Shown here: piece after piece, positions 1-4,616 of the stretch
Layout: every line of letters begins with the position of its first letter
Position numbering within the stretch: position 1 is the stretch's first letter
Origin: Thermoanaerobaculales bacterium
GTDB taxonomy: Bacteria > Acidobacteriota > Thermoanaerobaculia > Thermoanaerobaculales > Sulfomarinibacteraceae
NCBI GenBank assembly: GCA_029938595.1
Contig: JAOZUP010000091.1
Span: 1-5,652, forward strand
Reading direction: 5' to 3'
DNA length: 5,652 nucleotides
Translations under genes and position numbers: made by a program
The notes under the pieces: generated by a model
What the model saw: only the letters and a program-made list of their open reading frames with translations
The model's database searches: none
What the model was told of the DNA's origin: nothing

Positions 1-512
1 TCGTACAAGGCCACCTGGGTCTGCGAATGGCCCGGGGCCGGCACCGTTTGAAGCCGCCGGTCCCCCACCTCGACCACCTCCGGCATCTCCTGCGGCTCGA
101 ACGGCTCCACCGGCCCCCACCACAGGCGCCGATATGGCGCGAGCGTTCCCACACCCTCCTCCCACAACGCCTCGGCATGGCGGAGATAGACCGGGGAATC
201 GTGAGCGGCGGCTATCGCCGCGCAGTTGCCGGTGTGGTCCTCGTGGTTGTGGGTGCAGCACACCACGCGAATGTCGCGTTCCTCGAGCGCTGCCAGAAGC
301 GGGCCCCGAACGTACGGAAACCCGGTGTCGATCAGGATGTTGCCGACGAGGTAGGCGTCTACCTCGAAACCGAGAAGACGGGCGCCGAGGCTCAACATCC
401 TGATCCGGGTCACGTTGTCGCCGACGTCGTCAAGCCGCACCCGCGCACCCTGGAGGCGCCCCCACAGTCGATGAATGTTCTTTTGCCGCACCCCGACATT
501 GTAGCCCCCCAT
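1..512 (-). CDS. MBL-fold metallo-hydrolase, N-terminal part (3' end outside window)
   Basis: Reading the minus strand from the ATG at 512-510 gives 170 uninterrupted codons to the window edge. Seen: an IDTG strand (D62), the metal-binding motif H-N-H-E-D-H (H88, H90, D92, H93) followed by TGN, and a later PGHS with H162. This is the signature of metallo-beta-lactamase-fold hydrolases, in which these His/Asp residues bind two metal ions, usually Zn. The last His/Asp ligands expected in the C-terminal half lie beyond position 1. Residues 22-65 look like the usual N-terminal beta strands. No signal peptide is seen, so the protein is probably cytoplasmic. The frame stays open upstream of 512, and a TTG lies about 39 bases further up, but neither start has a strong ribosome-binding site; I chose the ATG. 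The substrate is unknown; glyoxalase II-like thioesters, lactones and others are all possible for this fold. It is transcribed divergently from the gene at 608. Confidence 0.9.
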   Translation of the reverse strand, partial: MGGYNVGVRQKNIHRLWGRLQGARVRLDDVGDNVTRIRMLSLGARLLGFEVDAYLVGNILIDTGFPYVRGPLLAALEERDIRVVCCTHNHEDHTGNCAAIAAAHDSPVYLRHAEALWEEGVGTLAPYRRLWWGPVEPFEPQEMPEVVEVGDRRLQTVPAPGHSQTQVALY

Positions 513-607
513 ACCTGACCAGCTTCCAACTAGCCCACATATCCGGGGCAACCCTGTCAGCAGCGATGATTCTGGTATCGTTCTCGAGCAGAAAGCGAGG
601 GACAGCA
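513..607. promoter_or_regulatory. divergent intergenic region with candidate promoter for 608 gene
   Basis: This 95-bp gap separates two divergent genes and must hold promoters for both. On the plus strand, CTGTCA at 554-559 (4 of 6 to the -35 consensus) lies 16 bp before TATCGT at 576-581, which is preceded by TG at 573-574 as an extended -10. This would start transcription near 588. On the minus strand CTGACA (560-555) resembles a -35 box, but no good -10 follows at the normal distance. These are weak matches read by eye. Confidence 0.3.
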
Positions 608-988
608 ATGGCGAGAGTGCTCGGAGTCGGCGGAGTGTTTTTTAAGTCCGATGATCCGGAGAAGCTCGGAGCGTGGTACCAGAGGTGGCTCGGGGTGCCG
701 GTGGAACATCCCTACGGCGCAAGCTTGAAACCCGGCGATATGCCGGCTGGCGGGATGACCGTGTGGGCGCCGTTCTCGGCCTCGACAACCTACTTCGATC
801 CTTCAACCAGAGACTTCATGTTCAATCTGGTGGTCGATGATCTCGATGGGGCCCTCGCCCAGGTCGCTGAGGGCGGCGCCGAGGTTGTGGGCGAGATTCA
901 GGAGGAGGATTACGGCCGCTTTGGGTGGTTCATCGACCCGGAGGGAAATAAGGTGGAGCTTTGGGAGCCGAAGGAAGGATCGCTGTGA
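608..988 (+). CDS. VOC (glyoxalase/bleomycin-resistance fold) family protein
   Basis: A 126-residue protein with the length and pattern of a single-chain VOC protein: an N-terminal beta-alpha unit (GGVFFKSDDPEKLGAWYQ, residues 8-25, then WLGVPVE) and a C-terminal unit (NLVVDDLDGALAQV, 73-86) ending in GRFGWFIDPEGNKVELWEP (103-121). E117 in KVELWEP is the usual C-terminal metal ligand of this superfamily. The first-strand ligand position holds no His or Glu (GVGGVFF), so metal binding and true glyoxalase activity are doubtful. The start at 608 is chosen because GAGGGA (597-602) lies at good ribosome-binding distance; an ATG at 566 would add 14 residues without a comparable site. The stop codon TGA forms part of the first GAATTAG repeat. 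The function is unknown; members act as lyases, dioxygenases or drug-binding proteins. Confidence 0.88.
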   Translation: MARVLGVGGVFFKSDDPEKLGAWYQRWLGVPVEHPYGASLKPGDMPAGGMTVWAPFSASTTYFDPSTRDFMFNLVVDDLDGALAQVAEGGAEVVGEIQEEDYGRFGWFIDPEGNKVELWEPKEGSL

Positions 989-1019
989 ATTAGGAATTAG
1001 GAATTAGGAATTAGGAATT
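987..1019 (+). repeat. tandem heptamer repeat GAATTAG, four full copies plus GAATT
   Basis: Four perfect head-to-tail copies of GAATTAG (987-1014) are followed by a partial GAATT (1015-1019). The first copy starts inside the TGA stop of the upstream VOC gene. The tract is AT-rich, unlike the surrounding coding DNA, and has no reverse-complement partner nearby. It is one of four heptamer tracts in this window. Confidence 0.9.
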
Positions 1020-1046
1020 TTCGCACACGATGACATGGAGGAATGA

Positions 1047-1406
1047 GTGAATCTCAACTATGTGCTGATGATCGTCGGTGGAGTGATTGTCGGTGTCGGT
1101 GCTTCGTTTACTGGGCTTGGCGGTGGGTTTCTGATCATCCCTCTGCTTCTGATCCTCGGCTACCCGGCGCAGAAGGCGGTCGGCACCTCGTTTCTGGCAA
1201 TCCTGGTGATCTCGCTGTCGGCGCTGATCGCCCACAACAAGCTGGCGAACGTCGACTACAAAATCGGCCTGTTGATTGGTGCCGGCGGGATCGTCGGCGC
1301 CCAGATTGGCGCCCGCTTGGTGGAGCACGTTTCGACCGCGAGCTTCAAGCGCATCTTCGCCGGCATCCTCGTGTGCCTGGCGGGATATCTGTTCTTTCAG
1401 AAGTAA
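1047..1406 (+). CDS. half-length TauE/SafE (TSUP) family membrane protein
   Basis: A 119-residue, very hydrophobic protein starting at GTG 1047. The start is supported by GGAGGAA (1037-1043), and codon 1 is followed by NLNYVLMIVGG. About four membrane segments are visible, roughly residues 5-22, 28-40, 46-62 and 73-90, with a last one at about 100-117. The glycine-rich stretch FTGLGGGFLIIPLL (21-34) and the GTSF that follows are hallmarks of TauE/SafE-type transporters, which export sulfite, sulfoacetate or other organic anions, or supply sulfur compounds. Normal members have about 250 residues made of two such halves; this one has a single half and then stops cleanly (TAA 1404-1406), with no sign of the second half downstream. 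It may work as a dimer, as known for single-repeat transporters, or be a truncated copy. The substrate cannot be predicted. Confidence 0.85.
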   Translation: MNLNYVLMIVGGVIVGVGASFTGLGGGFLIIPLLLILGYPAQKAVGTSFLAILVISLSALIAHNKLANVDYKIGLLIGAGGIVGAQIGARLVEHVSTASFKRIFAGILVCLAGYLFFQK

Positions 1407-1430
1407 AGAGTTAAGAAGTCAAGAGTTAAG
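1406..1430 (+). repeat. short heptamer-like repeat AGAGTTAAG / AGAAGTCA
   Basis: AGAGTTAAG occurs twice (1407-1415 and 1422-1430), separated by AAGTCA. The middle unit AGAAGTC is a variant of AGAGTTA, so the whole tract reads as about three degenerate 7-8-base units. It starts at the TAA stop of the TauE-like gene. It is AT-rich and resembles the 987-1019 tract in length and placement, though not in exact sequence. Confidence 0.7.
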
Positions 1431-1492
1431 TCCGCAACGGAGAAACCCTCGGACTTCCGTCCATCGGAACCGGAAAAAGATCGAGAACACCG

Positions 1493-1521
1493 TTGCGATG
1501 AAAGAGCGCTGGGAGTACATT
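1493..1521 (+). promoter_or_regulatory. candidate sigma-70-type promoter for the VOC2-methyltransferase-cupin genes
   Basis: TTGCGA (1493-1498) and TACATT (1516-1521) are separated by exactly 17 bp, and each matches 4 of 6 consensus bases. Transcription would start near 1528, directly before the ribosome-binding site at 1529-1534, leaving a very short leader. This is a by-eye match only. Confidence 0.25.
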
Positions 1522-1539
1522 GACGATCAGGAGGAATGG

Positions 1540-1905
1540 ATGCTTGACCACATCATCATATCTGTGAGCGATTATTCCGCCAGCAGGGCGTTTTATGAGC
1601 AGGCGCTCGCTCCTCTTGGATATCAGGTGGTGATGGAGCTCGGTGAGGCGTGCGGCTTCGGCATCCTCGAGAAACCGGATTTCTTCGTTCAACAGGGGGA
1701 CCCCGTGACGCCGGCCATTCACCTCGCGTTCAACAGCCGCGATCGCGAGGCCGTCGACGCCTTCCACGCCGCGGCGCTGGCGGCCGGCGGGAAGGACAAC
1801 GGTGCCCCGGGCCTGCGGCCGGACTACCACCCCAACTACTACGGCGCGTTCGTGTTCGACCCCGACGGCCACAATATTGAAGCGGTATGCCATCGACCCC
1901 AGTAA
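1540..1905 (+). CDS. VOC family protein with complete metal-ligand set (glyoxalase-like)
   Basis: A 121-residue single-domain VOC protein. The N-terminal module MLDHIIISVSDYSASRAFYE carries H4, the second strand pair carries H61 (PAIHLAF), and the C-terminal FDPDGHNIEAV carries E114. His/His/Glu is the classic metal triad of the glyoxalase I/extradiol dioxygenase superfamily, so this protein probably binds a divalent metal, unlike the VOC protein at 608. The start at 1540 is fixed by a perfect AGGAGG (1529-1534) five bases upstream. An in-frame ATG at 1498 would add 14 hydrophilic residues that look unlike the fold and would place this ribosome site inside the gene. The 3' end overlaps the following methyltransferase by 19 bp, indicating translational coupling. 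The substrate is unknown: methylglyoxal-type lyase, dioxygenase or resistance protein are all possible. Confidence 0.92.
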   Translation: MLDHIIISVSDYSASRAFYEQALAPLGYQVVMELGEACGFGILEKPDFFVQQGDPVTPAIHLAFNSRDREAVDAFHAAALAAGGKDNGAPGLRPDYHPNYYGAFVFDPDGHNIEAVCHRPQ

Positions 1906-2639
1906 CCCGTCCGATTCTGACCCGGCAACAGGCGCGGGATTTCTACGACCGTTTCGGCCGCAGACAGGACCGCCAGGCTTTCTACGAGCGCCGAGCCATA
2001 GACCGGCTGATCGAGCTCGGCGAGTTCGATAGCGCGGAGGCCGTCGTCGAGTTCGGGTGCGGGACCGGCGTCTTCGCTCAACGCTTGATGGAATCGGAGC
2101 TGGGCAGCACCGCGACCTATGCCGGATTCGACCTCTCGGAGACCATGATCAGGCTAACCCGGAGACGGCTCGTCCCCTTCGGCGCACGCGTTTCCCTGAC
2201 CCAGACCGACGGCCGCCCGCGAATACCTCTGCCTCCCCATTCATGCGATCGGTTCGTCAGCAATTACGTCTTCGATCTGCTGCCCAACCGGGACATCACT
2301 CGCACCCTCGAACAGGCCTGGAAGGTGCTCCGGCCCGACGGCTTGCTCTGCCTGACGAGCCTCACATTCGGGACGAACGCACTGTCGAAGTTGACGATCG
2401 CAGCCTGGCTGGCGGTCCATTCCCTGAAGCCCTCGCTGGTCGGCGGCTGCCGGCCGATCGCTCTCACCGATTATCTCGGGCCGGCGTCATGGAAGGTCTT
2501 GTACTCGACCACCATGGTCGCCTACGGAGTCCCCTCCCAGGTGTTGGTCGCCCAGCCCAGAGGCCATGGACAGGATCAGAGTGGAACCCACGAGCGGTTC
2601 GTCCCCGAGACGGTAAAGGGATCGGGAAATGAAGGTTGA
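1887..2639 (+). CDS. class I SAM-dependent methyltransferase
   Basis: A 250-residue protein with a Rossmann-type methyltransferase domain. Motif I VVEFGCGTG (53-61) binds S-adenosylmethionine; GFDLSETMI (80-88) supplies D82 for the ribose hydroxyls; QTDGR (106-110) is near the adenine site; DRFVSNYVFDLLP (121-133) is motif IV; and LEQAWKVLRPDGLLCL (141-156) is the usual post-motif helix and strand. The pattern is closest to the UbiE/Methyltransf_11 group acting on small molecules. Residues about 226-250 form a polar tail past the core. The ATG at 1887 lies inside the VOC gene and has only a weak ribosome site, so translation is probably coupled to it. Its stop overlaps the cupin start by 11 bp. 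The methyl acceptor cannot be told from the sequence. No membrane segment or signal peptide is seen, so it is cytoplasmic. Confidence 0.92.
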   Translation: MPSTPVTRPILTRQQARDFYDRFGRRQDRQAFYERRAIDRLIELGEFDSAEAVVEFGCGTGVFAQRLMESELGSTATYAGFDLSETMIRLTRRRLVPFGARVSLTQTDGRPRIPLPPHSCDRFVSNYVFDLLPNRDITRTLEQAWKVLRPDGLLCLTSLTFGTNALSKLTIAAWLAVHSLKPSLVGGCRPIALTDYLGPASWKVLYSTTMVAYGVPSQVLVAQPRGHGQDQSGTHERFVPETVKGSGNEG

Positions 2640-2940
2640 GGACATCGAGAGTCGCGAGCTGATCCCTGGAACCGAAGTTCGCTTCGTCCACTCGGGCCGA
2701 ATGACCGTCGCCTACTGGACCTTCGACCCCGCCGTGGCCCTACCCGAGCACTCGCACCCCCACGACCAGATCACCAATATCCTCGAGGGCGAGTTCGAAC
2801 TCACGATCGAGGGCGAACCCGAGATCCTGACGGCCGGCGACTACCGGGTCATCCCGCCGGACGCCGTCCACTCCGGCCGCTCCATCACCGCCTGCCGGAT
2901 CATCGACGTGTTCTCCCCGGTACGAGACGACTACCGCTGA
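2629..2940 (+). CDS. small single-domain cupin protein
   Basis: A 103-residue protein that is essentially one cupin barrel. Motif 1, LPEHSHPHDQITNILEGEFEL (38-58), supplies metal ligands H41 and H43 with Q47 where many cupins have Glu, followed by G54. Motif 2, GDYRVIPPDAVHSG (70-83), supplies H81. This 3-His set with Gln is common in small cupins that bind Fe, Mn, Ni or Zn; these include dioxygenases, isomerases and sensor-like proteins. The ATG at 2629 overlaps the methyltransferase stop, and GGGA just upstream (2624-2627) may serve as ribosome site, so it is the third member of an overlapping cluster with the VOC protein and methyltransferase. It is cytoplasmic by appearance. The catalytic role is not predictable; cupins next to methyltransferases may act on the same small molecule, which is inference. 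The stop codon is the first base-step of a heptamer array. Confidence 0.9.
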   Translation: MKVEDIESRELIPGTEVRFVHSGRMTVAYWTFDPAVALPEHSHPHDQITNILEGEFELTIEGEPEILTAGDYRVIPPDAVHSGRSITACRIIDVFSPVRDDYR

Positions 2941-3037
2941 CCAGATCCCGGATACCAGATGCCGGATGCCGGAAAATAGTGGCACTCCCTCGGATGGGCG
3001 GCGTATCTGGCATCTGGTATCCGGTATCTGGTATCGG
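2940..3037 (+). repeat. inverted pair of NCCRGAT heptamer arrays forming a long hairpin
   Basis: The left arm (2940-2974) reads ACCAGAT, CCCGGAT, ACCAGAT, GCCGGAT, GCCGGAA: five head-to-tail heptamers. The right arm (3004-3037) holds the complementary units TATCTGG, CATCTGG, TATCCGG, TATCTGG and TATCGG. Positions 2941-2968 pair with 3004-3031 in a 28-bp stem: 25 Watson-Crick pairs, two G-U pairs (2964/3008, 2968/3004) and one mismatch (2947/3025). The loop is 35 bases. In RNA this would be a very stable structure at the 3' end of the cupin cluster and could block exonucleases or aid termination; no U-run follows it. Confidence 0.9.
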
Positions 3038-3073
3038 ACGGGGAGGGCGGATGGGTGAGCTAAACTGCCCCCA

Positions 3074-3487
3074 ATGGCATCAGGCTCACCTGAACTCATC
3101 ACCCACCGCGGCGGTTGCCACTGCGGAAGGGTTCGATTCGAGGTCGAGGCGCCGGCCGAGCTCGAGGTTCAGCTCTGCAACTGTTCCATCTGCTCGATGA
3201 CCGCCTATCTCCACCTGATCGTCCCCGCCAGCCGGTTCCGCCTCGTCCAAGGTGAGGAGGATCTCGCCACCTACACCTTCAATACCGGCGTCGCCCAGCA
3301 CCGCTTCTGCACCCACTGCGGCATCAAATCGTTCTACATACCGCGCTCCAACCCCGACGGCGTCAGCGTCAATGTGCGCTGTCTCGACCCGGAAACAATT
3401 GCCCTGGTTCACATTTCCGACTTCGACGGACGCAACTGGGAAGAACACGCAGACGATCTCAAACGCTTTTCTCAGGAAGACGTATAA
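3074..3487 (+). CDS. GFA/CENP-V family zinc protein (glutathione-dependent formaldehyde-activating enzyme-like)
   Basis: A 137-residue protein with the full cysteine pattern of the GFA family: C15 and C17 (GGCHCG), C35, C37 and C40 (LCNCSICSM), and C79 and C82 (FCTHCG). The 2+3+2 arrangement and spacings match formaldehyde-activating Gfa, where the cysteines bind two zinc ions. Gfa itself was described as promoting the joining of formaldehyde and glutathione, but most family members have unknown substrates, so the specific activity is not assured. The length is slightly shorter than Gfa. The ATG at 3074 has no clear Shine-Dalgarno sequence; TAAACT (3061-3066) upstream could be a -10 box for a leaderless or near-leaderless transcript. 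It follows the long hairpin, so it is probably a separate transcription unit from the cupin cluster. The protein is cytoplasmic by appearance. Confidence 0.92.
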   Translation: MASGSPELITHRGGCHCGRVRFEVEAPAELEVQLCNCSICSMTAYLHLIVPASRFRLVQGEEDLATYTFNTGVAQHRFCTHCGIKSFYIPRSNPDGVSVNVRCLDPETIALVHISDFDGRNWEEHADDLKRFSQEDV

Positions 3488-3488
3488 T
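3483..3488 (+). promoter_or_regulatory. perfect TATAAT hexamer across the GFA stop codon
   Basis: TATAAT is a perfect -10 match located 28 bp before the lipoprotein start. It arises from the last codons GTA TAA TCC, and no convincing -35 hexamer lies 16-18 bp upstream (CAAACG region), so chance is quite possible. Confidence 0.25.
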
Positions 3489-3515
3489 CCTCGGAGTCAA
3501 GATCGTGGAGGGGAC

Positions 3516-3932
3516 ATGAGGGCACGGTGGTGCGTCATTCTCGTCGTCGCGATGATTCTCGTCGTCACATCCTGCGGTGACGGCGGACCCAACCTTCCGA
3601 CCCAAAGCAAGGGTTGGCTTGCCCTCTTCAAAAGGGTGACCCTGGCCGCGGACGAACCCGGTCGCGCCGAGATCGAGCTCGAAGTACGGACCGGACTGGA
3701 CTTCCTCGAGCCCGCGCCCGATGGAACCAAGATCCACGTGGAGACCACTCTCGGCAACTTCGTGGGTGGCGACCGGCACATCGAGGCCACGACGCTCGGC
3801 GGCCGAGCGGTCGTCACCCTGGTTCTTCCCGGCGCCGCGCACCTGGTCGTCACCGCCAGGGCCCATGACGTCGAGGTGCATCTGGCAATGGTCGTCACTG
3901 CCGATGGGTCGCTGCAGCTCGGCCTCTCATAA
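3516..3932 (+). CDS. small lipoprotein with one bacterial Ig-like (Big-1-type) domain
   Basis: A 138-residue protein with a lipoprotein signal peptide: MRAR, a hydrophobic stretch (residues 6-17) and the lipobox VTSC with C20 as the lipidated residue. The mature part after a short GDGG linker resembles an invasin-type Ig domain: DGTKIHVETTLGNFVGG (69-85), then TTLGGRAVVTLVLPG (92-106), then HLVVTARAHDVEVHLAMVV (109-127). These correspond to the usual strands that precede 'T.xGxAxVtL' and 'VtA' in Big-1 repeats. Such domains are structural or adhesive; here there is a single copy, so the protein is probably a periplasmic or outer-membrane-attached lipoprotein. The start is supported by GGAGGGG (3507-3513) directly upstream. 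It is followed after six bases by the membrane protein at 3939, suggesting an operon. Its precise function is unknown. Confidence 0.82.
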   Translation: MRARWCVILVVAMILVVTSCGDGGPNLPTQSKGWLALFKRVTLAADEPGRAEIELEVRTGLDFLEPAPDGTKIHVETTLGNFVGGDRHIEATTLGGRAVVTLVLPGAAHLVVTARAHDVEVHLAMVVTADGSLQLGLS

Positions 3933-3938
3933 ACCCCA

Positions 3939-4409
3939 ATGGAGCTTTTTCTCGCAGTCCTCGCCCTGATTGGCCTGCTCTATGTGCTGCATCGGGTGGC
4001 GCTATGGGCCGAAGGGCGGGGTTGGGTTTATTACCTGAATAGCAAACCAAGCAGCTCCACGCTCGGCAATGCTTTTCTCGAGATCCAGTCGATGATCGAA
4101 CCCGAGAAACGCCCGCTCGTCGAGGCTCTCGGTCTGCCCGCGGTGCGCCTGGCCTTTTTCCCCAACGTCCTCGGCGGAGTGTTGATCGGCATCGGTATCG
4201 CACTTCTCCTGGCGCGGCGAAGCGGTGCGACCGGCCTCGGCCTGGACGGCGCAATAGCTATCAACCTCTGCGGCGCCGGTGTGGTCGTGGGCTGGCTTCT
4301 CGTGTCACCGGACGTAATCCCCACCAGGGGACGCTGGACATTGTGGACTGTGGCGGCCGTCGTCATCGGTATCGGCATCGTCGAGCTACGACATCGGAAG
4401 ACCGAGTGA
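3939..4409 (+). CDS. four-helix membrane protein of unknown function
   Basis: I do not recognise a named family. The 156 residues contain four probable membrane segments: about 4-23, 73-92 (FPNVLGGVLIGIGIALLLA), 102-122 and 134-150. A soluble loop of about 50 residues between the first and second contains YYLNSKPSSSTLGNAFLEIQSMIEPEKR. N-terminal regions of this kind (one helix followed by a loop with an E-P-E-K motif) occur in short uncharacterised bacterial proteins. The C terminus is basic (LRHRKTE). There is no signal peptide beyond the first helix. It starts six bases after the lipoprotein stop and has no Shine-Dalgarno sequence (CCCCAATGG), so translation is probably coupled to the lipoprotein gene. 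The coding call rests on the consistent hydrophobic pattern. Confidence 0.82.
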   Translation: MELFLAVLALIGLLYVLHRVALWAEGRGWVYYLNSKPSSSTLGNAFLEIQSMIEPEKRPLVEALGLPAVRLAFFPNVLGGVLIGIGIALLLARRSGATGLGLDGAIAINLCGAGVVVGWLLVSPDVIPTRGRWTLWTVAAVVIGIGIVELRHRKTE

Positions 4410-4418
4410 CCCGGTCTT
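4398..4418 (+). terminator. short hairpin over the stop codon, possible weak terminator
   Basis: AAGACCG (4398-4404) and CGGTCTT (4412-4418) pair in a 7-bp stem with a 7-base loop that contains the TGA stop of the membrane-protein gene. Only a short, broken T-rich stretch follows (TTCAATC), so intrinsic termination would be inefficient. Confidence 0.25.
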
Positions 4419-4455
4419 TCAATCACCTTCCAGTTTTCTCTGTGATGGCTCGAGA

Positions 4456-4541
4456 CAGCCGCGAAGCGGCGGCATTTCCATAGCCTGGGGCGTGAGCCCC
4501 AGGAACACGATATGGAAAAAATAGTCAGCCGCGAAGCGGCG
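4456..4541 (+). repeat. structured intergenic repeat element with nested hairpins and flanking direct repeats
   Basis: The 16-base sequence CAGCCGCGAAGCGGCG occurs at 4456-4471 and 4526-4541, and each copy is itself a mini-hairpin (GCCGC, loop GAA, GCGGC). Between them TTTCCATA (4475-4482) pairs with TATGGAAA (4511-4518), and inside that CCTGGGGC (4484-4491) pairs perfectly with GCCCCAGG (4496-4503) around a GTGA loop, a GNRA-type tetraloop. The GCCGC of copy 1 can also pair with the GCGGC of copy 2 to close the whole unit. Sequences of this look recur in intergenic regions of some planctomycete-like and acidobacterial genomes (memory, not checked). It may be a REP/MITE-like element or a structured RNA. 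Confidence 0.85.
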
Positions 4542-4616
4542 ACAGACAACCGGAAGAGGTCCGCAGAATTCTCGGGAGAGAGAACTCGAGTTTCGAAACA
4601 TCCGTGGCGTGATGAT

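Noticed and set aside
27..518. 163-residue open frame on the plus strand
   Set aside because: It is antisense to the MBL-fold gene, whose HNHEDH and PGHS motifs are clear on the minus strand; the plus-strand product is compositionally biased.
566..607. Longer VOC1 protein starting at ATG 566
   Set aside because: The first 14 residues do not fit the fold, and GAGGGA at 597-602 directs the start at 608.
987..1019. GAATTAG repeats as a CRISPR array
   Set aside because: Units are 7 bases with no spacers and no cas genes are nearby; this is a simple tandem repeat.
1498..1539. Longer VOC2 protein starting at ATG 1498
   Set aside because: The perfect AGGAGG at 1529-1534 sits five bases before ATG 1540, and the protein from 1540 begins exactly at the first VOC strand with ligand H4.
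1431..1539. Decayed second half of the TauE/SafE gene
   Set aside because: Translations of this stretch show no hydrophobic segments or GxGGG-type motif, so there is no sign of a lost second repeat.
4484..4503. Perfect 8-bp GC-rich hairpin as an intrinsic terminator
   Set aside because: No U-run follows on either strand (AACACGATATGG downstream on plus; CTATGG on minus), and it is nested in a larger symmetric element, so a repeat element explains it better.
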